From Odontesthes bonariensis (lineage: Eukaryota > Chordata > Actinopteri > Atheriniformes > Atherinopsidae): 64,000 nt of DNA. This document shows, piece after piece, positions 1 to 22,285 of this stretch. How positions within the stretch are numbered: position 1 is the first letter of the stretch; the number at the start of each line of letters is the position of its first letter. A program made the position numbers and the translations under genes. The stretch spans positions 12,246,284 to 12,310,283 of the forward strand of contig NC_134526.1 of NCBI RefSeq assembly GCF_027942865.1, read 5' to 3'. A model generated the notes under the pieces. It saw only the letters and a list, made by a program, of their open reading frames with translations, ran no database searches and was not told where the DNA came from.

Positions 1-1880
1 TTCAGCTGCCATGCTACTAACCCGGGCTCTAATGAGGGGCCACAATTAAGCCCATTTATTCACATTAAGTGTGAACTGTAAGTGGGGATGCAGTCAGTTG
101 ACAGACCTGGTTGTCTTTGTATTACAAGAGCCGCTTTTATTCAGCAAACAAAGGGGGAAAAAACACAAGCACCTAATGAGTGAATCTCGACGTCTCTTCT
201 CAGACGTCCATACACGCAGGAAGAGACACACACATCCACGTGTGCACTTGCACACATGAACACACTCTTGTCCTCGCTCACGAGCAAACTGACTCAAGGG
301 CTCCAACGCATCCAGGCTGAGTTGAGTCACTGCTTGTCAGAACGGTGGGGGCGGGGTTAAGACAGACTGACAGTGGGGCTCCATCTCTATCCTCTTATTA
401 ACGCTTAACGAGTGCTTTCCTCATGCAATATTCATCTCCACTAATATCATCCAAGCTCTGAGCCAAGCTTGCTACTTATGTAAGGCAATTATGTAAAATA
501 TCAGACAGAACCAATGTTAAGAAGCTGACTGAAAGAGAGCTGCAGGACAATGACAAAAAGGTATGGGGGTATACAAAAGTGATATGGAGGGACAAACTAA
601 AAAGTGGGAGAAGCAGTAAGGAATTGGTTACTTGGTTTTCCTGCTACATATCTTAATGTGATGATATACTAACACCCATCCACAGCTTAATCAAGGGAGA
701 GTGGCCAGTGCTAATAATGCAAACAATTTTCTCCCCTCACACCATCATTCTTCAAAGTCAGACTTCCTAGGATTCCTCAAGGTCAGTTAAGGAGAGCAAA
801 GCTGAGGAAGTGATCACATCAGCACCACTTTTCAACCCATCAACACTTACCAAATTCACACAAGACCTCTATTCCATACAAACTACAATTCCTCTTTCAC
901 TGTCTTGCTTACTCATATGAACAAAAAAACCCAAGACCCATACGCAAATAAACAAGCATGCTCTGATTTATGCACACTTGCACGCACCTCCCCCAGGTCA
1001 AGGCCCTATGGGGGTCTGCACAAAAATAGGTCATTTGTCACACATGATGTCCCAGAACAGGGGATACATTATAGATGAGCCCAAACAGCATGTCTCAGTG
1101 AGCACTCACCACACAGCTAGGGAAATGGGAGGGAACAGCAGGAGATGGGCAAAGAGGGCTGGGAACTCCTCAGGAAGTGGATACTGTGATAGTAAAGTAA
1201 GTACAACATCACTGGTGGGCATGTTTCTGGGTTTTTTTTCTGAACCAACATCTATTAATCCAGAAGGTATTTAATTTAATATTCACATGTCTGCACCTGA
1301 CCCTATGGCTGACAATCTGCCTCGCATATGAAAGCTTCAGAAATCATCTGCTAATTTGTTATTGTGTGGATTTAATGTATTGTTTCTAACCACAGTTCAC
1401 GCCCAAATTATTGCAGACTTCTGTCTGCTTCTCCCCTGATTACCAGCTCAGAATGTGGACTCAGAGAATCTACTGACATACACTTTGAATTGCTTTTATT
1501 TGCACAGACAAAAGCCTATGGATGGCAGTTGTCTGCAATAGTTTCCAACAGGCCTAAATGAAGAATAAAGAGAGAAATGAAGGGTCTGTGCAAAAGCAGG
1601 ACTGAGTACAAAATGTGGGGAAGGAAAAAGACAAGTCCACTGTCTTCTGCTGCACCCATCTGTTCTGAAAGTGCAGGTGGAGCCCTATTCACTCTGCTCT
1701 GCATGTGTGTGAAGAGGGGGGCAGGAAGAAAGGAAGGGCAAAGAGAAGGAGGGAGTGGAGAGATGGAAGGGCAGGGATGGAAGAGGGAAGAGGGGGAGGA
1801 CTCTTGGTGATCTCTCCTGAAGGGGATAATGGGAGAGGAGCGCATTGCAATGGCTGCACTGTAGTACCCTCCCTGCACAA
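1..1880. other. 5' flank of elavl3
   Basis: No gene is supported here. The stretch is single-copy-looking DNA with short CA-rich runs (about 220-260) and a purine-rich block (about 1715-1805). It lies directly upstream of the elavl3 promoter. In zebrafish the equivalent flank drives pan-neuronal expression (established knowledge of the HuC promoter); that it does so here is inference. Several open frames of 60-140 codons on both strands show no splice logic or familiar protein and are treated as chance. Confidence 0.6.
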
Positions 1881-1884
1881 TTAG

Positions 1885-1928
1885 CCAATCAGCAGCGCGC
1901 TCTGCCAGCCAGGAGAACGCATAAAAGA
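1885..1928 (+). promoter_or_regulatory. elavl3: elavl3 promoter candidate A (CCAAT box plus TATA-like box)
   Basis: A CCAAT box sits at 1885-1889 and a TATA-like CATAAAAG at 1920-1927, 31 bp apart. This predicts transcription starting near 1950. The downstream leader to the start codon at 2345 has no upstream ATG, which fits a real 5'UTR of about 400 nt. A second TATA box lies at 2255-2262, so the two may be alternative starts. Confidence 0.5.
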
Positions 1929-2188
1929 AGAACATTGCAGCAGAGGCACAGAAGGAGACTGCAAGAGGAGCAAGGAATTACACACAAAAACAGCAAAACC
2001 AGAGCACCCTCCCCTGGACACACCCTGCTGAGGATCACTGCTTCTCTTTTTTCTGAACCATCGCCCACGCCACTCAGAGAGAACGCTCTCCCTCATCATC
2101 ATCCTGTAGAAAACTCCTTTCTCCTTATTTTCATCCTGTAGAGGACACCTACAATCTCAGAGGGCTGAGATCCCTTGGCGAAGATTGT

Positions 2189-2226
2189 ATTTTTTTCCTT
2201 TTTTTCTTTTTTTTTCTTTTAATTTT
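2189..2226 (+). promoter_or_regulatory. U-rich tract in the elavl3 leader
   Basis: A run of T broken only by single C or CC positions ends in TTTTAATTTTG. If transcription begins near 1950 this is a long U-rich element in the mRNA leader, of the type ELAV/Hu proteins bind. If only the 2255 TATA box is used it is instead promoter DNA. Confidence 0.4.
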
Positions 2227-2254
2227 GACTCCAAACAAAACGTAAAGACCATAA

Positions 2255-2262
2255 TATAAAGG
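2255..2262 (+). promoter_or_regulatory. elavl3: TATA box, elavl3 promoter candidate B
   Basis: TATAAAGG is a strong match to the TATA consensus and lies 90 bp before the start codon. It would place a transcription start near 2285 (CTCAGCC context) and leave a leader of about 60 nt. Which of the two candidates is used cannot be told from sequence. Confidence 0.45.
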
Positions 2263-2344
2263 CCTAAGAGCACAGAGAGACTCAGCCTTCAGCTACAAGA
2301 CCAGAGGAAAGAAGGACCTAGATTTCTTTCATTGTTCGTCAAGA

Positions 2345-14190
<11,846 letters not shown>

Positions 14191-16731
14191 AAGAGAGGCA
14201 GCTGGTACCAGCTCGTTCCACCTGCAGGGAGACGTACCTGAGCTCCCTGTGTCATTACTCTACATGGGCCTGGACTGAGTCTCTCTCTGACACACTCTCA
14301 CACAAATTCATGAAATGGAACCACAAACACATAAACATGCCCACAGATGACATGAACATACTCAAGCATACACAAGTCAGAGTTTCAAACACACTAGTGG
14401 AGTTTTTCTTTTCTCTTTACACAACATGCTAGTCCTTCCCTATATTTGCCTGGATTGAATTAGAAGGGGTACGTAGCTGGTTTGTGGGGTCGGGGGCAAG
14501 AGCTATCTATTTAGGAGACAGTCTAACGAATGTGACATAGAATGTGTACTGTGTGCTTTGATTGAATTCAGGCAAATTATGACGACTGATGAACAAAATT
14601 ATCATAAATTTAAGCGAACGAATATGTGCAATTTACCCAAACTCTTACCCCACCATCTCTCCCATCATCTTGTGGGAGAGGATGTAGTCACTTTTTTTTA
14701 CACTTGGGCATTTTGAATCAGCGATTTTTTTAGATCAAAGAAAATTAAACTAAAAAAAAACAGTGTTCTCTTATATACGTCTATTAAAATATAACTATAT
14801 ATTCAATATTTAAGGTGGTTATAATAGCCGAGTATGTAAGCATTTTCTAGAAACTTTGACTACTGTTTCCTGACCTGCATTAGGTGGTGCCTATTTTAAA
14901 GGCAGTCTCTCTCTCTACCATAGATGGGCTTATTAGCTCAGACCCAATATGATTTAGCCTAACTAATGAATACTGGTCACATAAAAGAGTAGCTCGAAGG
15001 CCATTAGAGTCACACTTTCCCTCACAGTCTCACACCAAACATCACAAAAAAACACTTTCGTATCACAGAAACACAGTTCAGTGACTAGAAAGATTTACAC
15101 GTGTTTAGTCCTCTAAAGCTGTATTTTTTTTCTAATCTTATCCACATGACGGATTTAATACAGAAAGACTGTCTGTGAACTTAGAGCAGAGCAGCAGTGC
15201 TCGCATGGTGACAATGTTCATTAGTAATTCTCTGCTGGACAAGAGAGTGACGAGTGTGCAGGGAAAACTATTTTATGACAATACTGGAACAACAAAGAAA
15301 AATACCGGTGTTTTTCATTTTATTTGCAAGTTTTTTTTCTCCTTGGACCTGTTTTTCTCATGCTCTACGGGCCATTTCATCTTGCAAGACTTTGTCAGCC
15401 ACAGTCTGTAGGTCCATCCAGCTTAGGGGCAATGATTGAAAGGCAAAATCTGTTGTTCATGCTTAATCTCTTGATTTTGAATGTTACTATAGTCAGGAAA
15501 GGTAGCTAAGTAGCCCATGAACAGCAACAATCTAGGCGGGTCTGCAAGGAAGTAAAAACATTAAAAACACCGGTATTATTCTTATTGCACAGACAGAAGC
15601 TTCCTGAGGGTTATATTTTACATTTCAGTAGAATACATGGGATCTATGGTAAAAACTTGAAATGAGTGGATTAAGAGGCCTACAGTTCTTGAACGAACAT
15701 TTCAACTTGACTGAGCTATGTGTGTTGGGGATGATACCTGGCAATGTAAAAATGATCACTGATCTATTGGGGCAAAGACTACCTGCTCCTCCAACTTTGC
15801 CACATGCTCCCAAGTTTTACTTTCAAATCCTTCTATTCTCTTAAAAGCCTCCCAGTAACTTTGAACTCCTGCCCTCTCAATGATGATTGTAAAACATCAA
15901 GCTTGCAAATAAGTGTCATAACTATACTTTTATCTAAAACAGAAAGATATTTATTAATTTGCTTCAGATCTGTATGGCACAACCACAAAAATAGCCATTT
16001 CAAAATATCCCCAACCCAAGTGCATGAGGATTATTTATGGCACCCTTGATAAAATAATAATGGCAACCTGTCAAGATGGAGTGTCTGTTAAAGCCCAAAC
16101 CTTAGATTTACCATGGGGAGAGCTAGTGTCTTTCAATATCAAGACATCTGCACATGAAAATAGATTAAATAGGGTCAACTATATTCAAGACATTTTTGCT
16201 TTTGCTTTTCTAAGTGACGCTGTGTTAGCCAAAGAGGACGATCTCTTTGAAAGGATTACATTAGAGATAAATCTATTTTTATACATACAAAGGAACAAGA
16301 CCTTGTGCTGAATTTTTACAGATTCTTAAGCTTGGAAAATTGGGGCATCGCATGGCTGTATTTTAAACCCTCTGATCTTTGCAGAACAAGAGGGTAAAAG
16401 GCATGCGGTGCATGGGTGGGGACTAAGGGAGGGGGCGAAGGAACAATGTATCTCACACAAACTTATCTGTCTAACCACATCAAAAGGAAACAAACCGAAC
16501 AAAAACATATCTGATGAAAAAAATTACAATGAAACAATTGGGGGAACAACCTGAGAGACACATCCATACTTTTGAGTGCTCAGACACGCTCACATCTCTT
16601 GTCCCGAAGTTGTGTACAATGTTGCTTCAATGACGGTGCAGTGGAGTGAAGTTCTTTGACTTGAGAATCCCAGGCAAAGTGAGACCGGCTAATTGCCAGA
16701 CTTAAAAACTGAATAGCTGCTTGCAAATAAA
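14191..16731 (+). other. elavl3: probable elavl3 3'UTR, end uncertain
   Basis: AT- and U-rich DNA follows the stop, including long T runs near 14,692 and 15,125. ELAVL3 mRNAs usually have 3'UTRs of several kilobases. A possible AATAAA signal lies at 16726-16731, with others farther on (about 19,375 and 19,430). No gene is seen in the stretch. Confidence 0.4.
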
Positions 16732-19700
16732 AAGGTAAAATGCAGATTCATAATGAACAATGAGCATGAGTCTTTATGATTAGATAGATTTGATTTTTGC
16801 CAAAGAACTGCTTTGCAAGTCAGTACAAAGAATGGTGAACTAAGACTAACTACATTATCCCCTGAGAAATTGCTGTACAAATCTATGTTATTTATTGAAG
16901 AAGGACCCTCGACAATTTGAGCTCTAATTACTTTTGAACATATAAGTTGTGCATATCAGTTTCCATTTCTAAATCTAAAACACACTATACCAAATGCCGA
17001 AATCAAACAGATGCAAGCAATCCCATTTGCACACATTCCATGCAGTAATATAAGGCATATCAAAATCTATTCACCTCTTGACCAAGGAAAAATGCATCCG
17101 CGTAATGTATTTCCCCTGACATTTCAAATCATCTGCTTTGTCTTTATCCTTTTAAACCGTTAACATTGCACCTTTTCAAATGCTTTCTCTGACATTTTTC
17201 AATCCAGCTCCTGCTGTTTCAGCCCCTGAAATACTGATTGCTGCTGGTGTGTCCACAGCTGACCACATAAAAGACTAATCAAGCTATTTTGGGTTAAGCA
17301 ATTTGCAAGATAGCACAGTAAAACTGAGCACTTGGCGAGCTCAGCGATAAGACGCTAGGAACGACCGAGAAAACAGGCCACGTTGAACTGCAGCTGGAAT
17401 TGTTTACCCAGCCATGTCCAATGTCGTACAGTCAACCCACAAAACAAAACCCACCGTCAGTCCGAAATGACCTTCCATACACAGTCTATATGAAGACACA
17501 CACCTGATGTACAGCAGAGAGCCAAGGACTATGGCAGGAAACAGTACTACACTGCTTGAGCAACAACAATAATCATTTTAAAAAGACAAAAAAACTTTCC
17601 TATGGAACAGTAAGTGCAATGTGTTTTGTTTTTATATTGACTGAGAACAAATGATATATATTTTTTAAAAAAGAAATTAAATGTCACACTGAAAAGGTTT
17701 GCGGAGTAGTGAAAGGAACAAATGTTCAAACAAAAGCATTAAAACGAACAGACTCGTTGATAAATCAAACAAGCAATGAGAGCTCTGATCTTTAAATTTC
17801 CATAATCACTTCCTCAGTCCCTAATTTGTGCTCTGACCGTGTAAGTTCAAACAAACTGCATATTTGGCTGACTTAATAGAGCAATTCTCAATGGCTTTGA
17901 AAGGAATACTGTCTAATATATCATCAGTTTTAGCCCATGTCAATTTCAAATATCATTTTTCCTGTAATTTATTGATTTCATTTACATATCAAGACTCACT
18001 TGTTAAATTAGCGTATTTGTGTTGTTGATGTTGCCATAGAGAACACTCATGGGTCAAAGATTATGTTTTGGTTGCATTGATTGGGTACAGTTTATTTTTT
18101 CTTCCATTATTTAATTAGTTGCAGTTTTTACAGTGTATGCAGATTTTAGACTTAGTTAGATTTTTTTATTTCAATCAAACTGTGTTCAATTGTGTTTGTA
18201 AAGTCTGTGGTAGCTTTTGTTGCAACATAAAATAATTTAAACAAAAAATTCAAAATAGCGCCAAAAAACTTGTATTATTTGGGCGACTTTAAGCTTGTAG
18301 TTTTAACTTATTGTTAACTTAAAAACTATTTATTATGATTATTATTATTGCCTCGTATAAAGTATGTTTTGTGTATATTTATGGTTTATTTCATTATATT
18401 TGCAAGTTTAAAAGATTTTAAGTTTGCCAAAATGTGGTTACACCATTATGTTTCTTAAAAAGGGGGACAAATAGAAAAACAGCTTTAGAAGTACGATTTG
18501 GATACGTTCTCCATAGTCAAAGAATGCACTGCTATATTTAACTAATTGAAGTGTATAAACATACATGCTGTGTGCTAGATGTTATGCCTTTACTGCCTGT
18601 GTTCTGTTTGTCTTGTTAAATGAAAATCTTTTAATTATTTAATCTAATCACAGTCTTGTTTTTTCCAACCACTCGGTGAACCCCTAAAACTTGGGAGTGA
18701 CCCCTCTAGTGAGGCTTTGGTTCATCTGAGGGTCCAGCAACTGAGGAGGAACTGGGGGTAGTTGTTTGTTTGAACTGCTCGCAAGATGCTTTCCTGTTTT
18801 GCTGATGGCGCTAATTTACAAAAAAAAGGATTTTAAGGGTTCTGATTCTGAAGGGGAAATGCATTACTGAGATCACCTGTATCAATTCAATATCAATTTG
18901 TCTTATAGACACAAAGGCGTTCTTTAGTTGTTGTGTACATTTGGAAACCCAGCCAAGAGCTCTGACGAAATATTGCAGAGCTCTGGAAAAGCTGCAGGAA
19001 GGTTTTCTTGGGAGTCTCTAGAGTAGTCAAGGGGTGAGTGGTCCTTCTGTTTCTCAACTGTATTTTGTGTCTATTTATTTAGAAGAGGGGACGCAGTAAC
19101 TTAGTGATGTTTTTCTTACATTTTCCTGGAATGGTAGAACAAATCAAAGGTGAAAATGATCAAACAGTTCTGCTGATACCAATATCAGCAGAAAAACTAC
19201 AAAATCTCATACTTCCAAAACATGACCAAATGAACAATGTCGAAATTTAACAAGAAAAAAAAAATAAACCTTTCAGTTTAGACTAGGATATTTATTACTG
19301 GGATTTCAGCTGAAGACGCTTGAAGACTTTTTCATGGAATTGTTTAATTATTTGTACTTTACATGCCAGAAAAAATAAAATAAAAGTTACAAATATGACT
19401 GCCCTGATTTTCATTGACTGTCTAAACAATAAATGCTGAACATCGTGACCAAACATGACATTTACCCACCATGTATTCGCAGTACTGGAGGCTTGAGTTT
19501 TGGCTCGACTCCATGCTTCAATGATTAAAAAGCAGCAACCGTATGCAATAAACTGTCATAATATGGTAAATATTATGGATCAGAGTGTATAGTTATGAAA
19601 GAAAGGCTATACTGGCTGAGTAAAAACTGACAGGGGTTTGAAATATGATAAAAAGAATATTTTATTTATTTGAAAACAATGGAATGACACTACATGTGAA

Positions 19701-20319
19701 ATAAAACAGAATCAAAACAACAGGGTAACAGTGGAAGATGGAAGTGTTGATCATATTACAACTAGCTACTCATTGGAATTTCCAAGAATTTATCTTCAAA
19801 TGAAAAGAGAAGCCGAAGTGATGCTGCTCACGGTATGGACTCTTCATAATGCTGCACTTACTGTGGTCCCTCAAAAGCAACCTGCAACACAGCACATATA
19901 TATTTATTTCGACCATTTGATTGCTTAAGTAATGCATTCCTGGACTATTTCTATTATTTCTCTTAATAGATCCCAAAATATTTAATTTCCAAAGAGAAAG
20001 CATCTCTGTTTGTCCAACATATAACTTACACTTGGGTTTGATGCTGTGCAGATTTAGGATCACAGCATCTTAATTAAGTCTCAGCTATGTCATAACAGAC
20101 TCTCATCCACACACTTAACAAACATAAAAAACATCTGTGCTAACATATAATAAACCTGAAATCAAGATTTCAATGTCACATATCAATCAAACACAAAAGT
20201 AGGGATACAGCTAAATCAAATTTAACAAAGCAAGTTTAAAGACGGCTATTTTGTTTGGAAAAGAAGAGCAGCGTTGTAGTCATTTTGAAGAAAGGCTGTA
20301 CCCAAAATCACCTCAGTCA
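16732..20319. other. gap between convergent genes elavl3 and prkcsh, AT-rich
   Basis: No coding exon or RNA gene was recognised. It contains A/T homopolymer runs and one short hairpin (19168-19193). Part may belong to a longer elavl3 3'UTR. Confidence 0.5.
19168..19193. repeat. short perfect hairpin, 11-bp arms, 4-nt loop
   Basis: TTCTGCTGATA and TATCAGCAGAA flank CCAA. The arms are perfect. No U run follows that would make it terminator-like, and no function is apparent. Confidence 0.6.
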
Positions 20320-20760
20320 ATAGCCGCATTTGGACAGAGCAGTTCTAAGAACGGTACACCTCAAATTTCGTTCTAATAACTGCCCTTCCCAGCAGAACCG
20401 TTTCATTTTGCATTCGCACATGAGTCGGGACCTTGTTAGGGACTGATGCGACGCAATCGTCTGCGACAGTGACGTGTTACATTAGCGCCACACTCGACAA
20501 CAAAACAAAACCCGCAAAAAGTAAGGAGAGAAGAAAAAAACACCACCAAGAAGCTAATATGGAGAGCGGGGAGGCCACCGTGTTCATGGTCTGCATGATG
20601 GTAATATTACTCATGGACGATCACATCGGGCGTCTAACATCGAGGCTGGAAGAGCTCACAGAGAGTCAGGATCGAGCGCAGGCGATACTTCTTCGTTTCA
20701 TGAAGGAAGGAGAGCAGAGCGCCGCAGACAAAGGAGACGACGTGTAAGTTTAAAGCCTGG
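20320..20760 (+). mobile_element. PIF/Harbinger-like 5' fragment (tentative)
   Basis: This CpG-containing island in AT-rich DNA begins with GCATTTGGACAGAGCAGTTC and similar text typical of the ends of fish Harbinger elements. It then has an open frame at 20433-20747 whose second Met starts MESGEATVFMVCMMVILLMD, with a basic/helical tail, and runs into a donor-like GTAAGT. That layout resembles the short first exon of Harbinger transposon genes. No DDE transposase domain is visible, so it is a fragment. The family call is from memory of similar fish repeats. Confidence 0.4.
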
Positions 20761-20774
20761 TTTATAGTCGGTAA

Positions 20775-21481
20775 CGCAAGACGCAACGCAAGCCCTTGTC
20801 ATCAGATCACACGACATGGTTCCAGCAATCCATATCCTTAGTTTGTTTGTCTCTGATGAGACAATGATAAACAAATTTGCTTTAGATGGTGTCAAGCATG
20901 TGTGGTGGTAAAAAGTGATTTGTACAAAGAAAAGTGCCCCATGCTTAAAGTCAAGCATAGTAGTGGGAGTGACATGGTTTGGGGCTGTATGGATGCCATC
21001 AACAGTAGGAAGCTGAATTTCACCAAAAGAAACATGCTTGTCAACATGTACTGTGACTACTGAAGCAGATCATGATACTCTCCATAGGATTTCAGTCAAA
21101 TCTCACACACGTCTCTTTTAGCCTGGTGCAGACTCAAAATGTAAAATTTCAATGTAAGGCAAGGATGAAACGCACAACGATGACCTCCCTTTTAATGCCT
21201 TTTCATTTCATGACATTTCGGGCCAACACGGCCCATTCTCAGGGAGTTTAACATAGGGGTGTACTCACTTTTGCACCAGCATAATTTCACAAAAATGGAC
21301 AAATATGTCATTTAAGTTATATTATTGACCTTTCTTTTCTGTTGTAAGCTGAACAGATGTTGTATTAAACTTACTCTATGCACGTTTTGGGAATAACTTG
21401 TGTGTGTATTAAAATATTGTTCAAAATGTTACTTTTCAACAGGGGTGTACTCATTTTCACTGTGCACTGTATGTCCCCATC
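20775..21481 (+). mobile_element. Tc1/mariner-like transposon relic, internally deleted
   Basis: Text matches the transposase region of fish Tc1 elements. It runs from TCTGATGAGACAATGATAAA through GGTGTCAAGCATGTGTGGTG to TGACATGGTTTGGGGCTG, which is the coding text for the Tc1 WG(C/A) motif. It then jumps to the element's 3' part, where GGGGTGTACTCAC occurs near 21,255 and again as GGGGTGTACTCA at 21452-21463, the typical terminal text. Stops and frameshifts interrupt the frame and the catalytic DDE core is mostly missing, so it is dead. Confidence 0.75.
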
Positions 21482-22094
21482 AATAGGTCATGTAGGCAAG
21501 CTTACTAAATCTTATGCCAGGTTTTACACCCGTGTCCTCATTATCAAACAAACATAAAGCGCTAAAGGATGAACTGTAAAGGAAGTAAAGGAAAGGAAAG
21601 ATGCACAATTGCATGAGAACAGAGAAAATCTAAACCGAAGAATTGCTGCCAATATTCAAGTGTGTTATTGGTCTTCATCCAACCCATATCAGCCATAATT
21701 AAATGGTTACCACTCGTTAATTTCTAATCCTCTTAATCACTAAAATGAACTCAAATCAAATTGTCATTACCTTTGTCTTGCTGTTGTCCTGCTCTTCCTC
21801 TAAAATGAAGCTGGAACTGCATAACGGATTTCTTTCAAAGCAAATTACTGAAATGCTAAACCCTCATGCTGTACAGCTTTGATCATTACAGCTTTTTAAA
21901 CTTCCTCAGTATGCATCAATCAGTAATGGTGATGAACTGATTGCAGTATTCCATATATGGATGCTCCAAACATGATTCCTCTGAACAACTAATGCCATTT
22001 TAGATCCTAAAAGGGACCACCACATAATATGCAGAGAGATCTGAAATGATCACAGAGGTGTAAAAAAACAAAGTTACTCACAAATCAAGAGAAA
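21482..22094 (-). other. prkcsh: downstream of prkcsh stop; probable 3'UTR, polyA signal not found
   Basis: No coding content. I found no AATAAA in the minus sense between the stop and the Tc1 relic. The nearest ATTAAA is inside the relic (21191-21196), so transcript cleavage may rely on transposon sequence or on a weak signal. Confidence 0.35.
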
Positions 22095-22241
22095 CTAGAG
22101 TTCGTCGTGCTCATCCTCTATTGAAGCCAGGCTGGGGGGCTCCTGACACACAGCAGGGCTGATGAACTCCATGAGGTACTCACAGCGACTGGGCTCCGAG
22201 GTAGATGTCACAACAGTTTCCTTTCCACAGGTTAACTTAAC
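22095..22241 (-). CDS. prkcsh: prkcsh last coding exon (residues 488-535, end of MRH domain and HDEL)
   Basis: It encodes [20 protein letters not shown], then EYLMEF and the terminus SIEDEHDEL with TAG (plus-strand 22095-22097). Arg, Glu and Tyr of SRCEYL are at the mannose-contact positions of MRH domains. Confidence 0.96.
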   Translation of the reverse strand, partial: VKLTCGKETVVTSTSEPSRCEYLMEFISPAVCQEPPSLASIEDEHDEL

Positions 22242-22251
22242 CTGAAATAAT

Positions 22252-22285
<34 letters not shown>

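Noticed and set aside
1516..1935. 139-codon minus-strand open frame at the elavl3 promoter
   Set aside because: It is the antisense reading of a purine-rich tract, giving Ser/Pro/Leu-rich text, and overlaps promoter elements.
22256..22283. Poly(A) tail of a processed retrogene
   Set aside because: It lies inside a prkcsh intron next to an acceptor, with no retroposed body beside it. It is a simple homopolymer.
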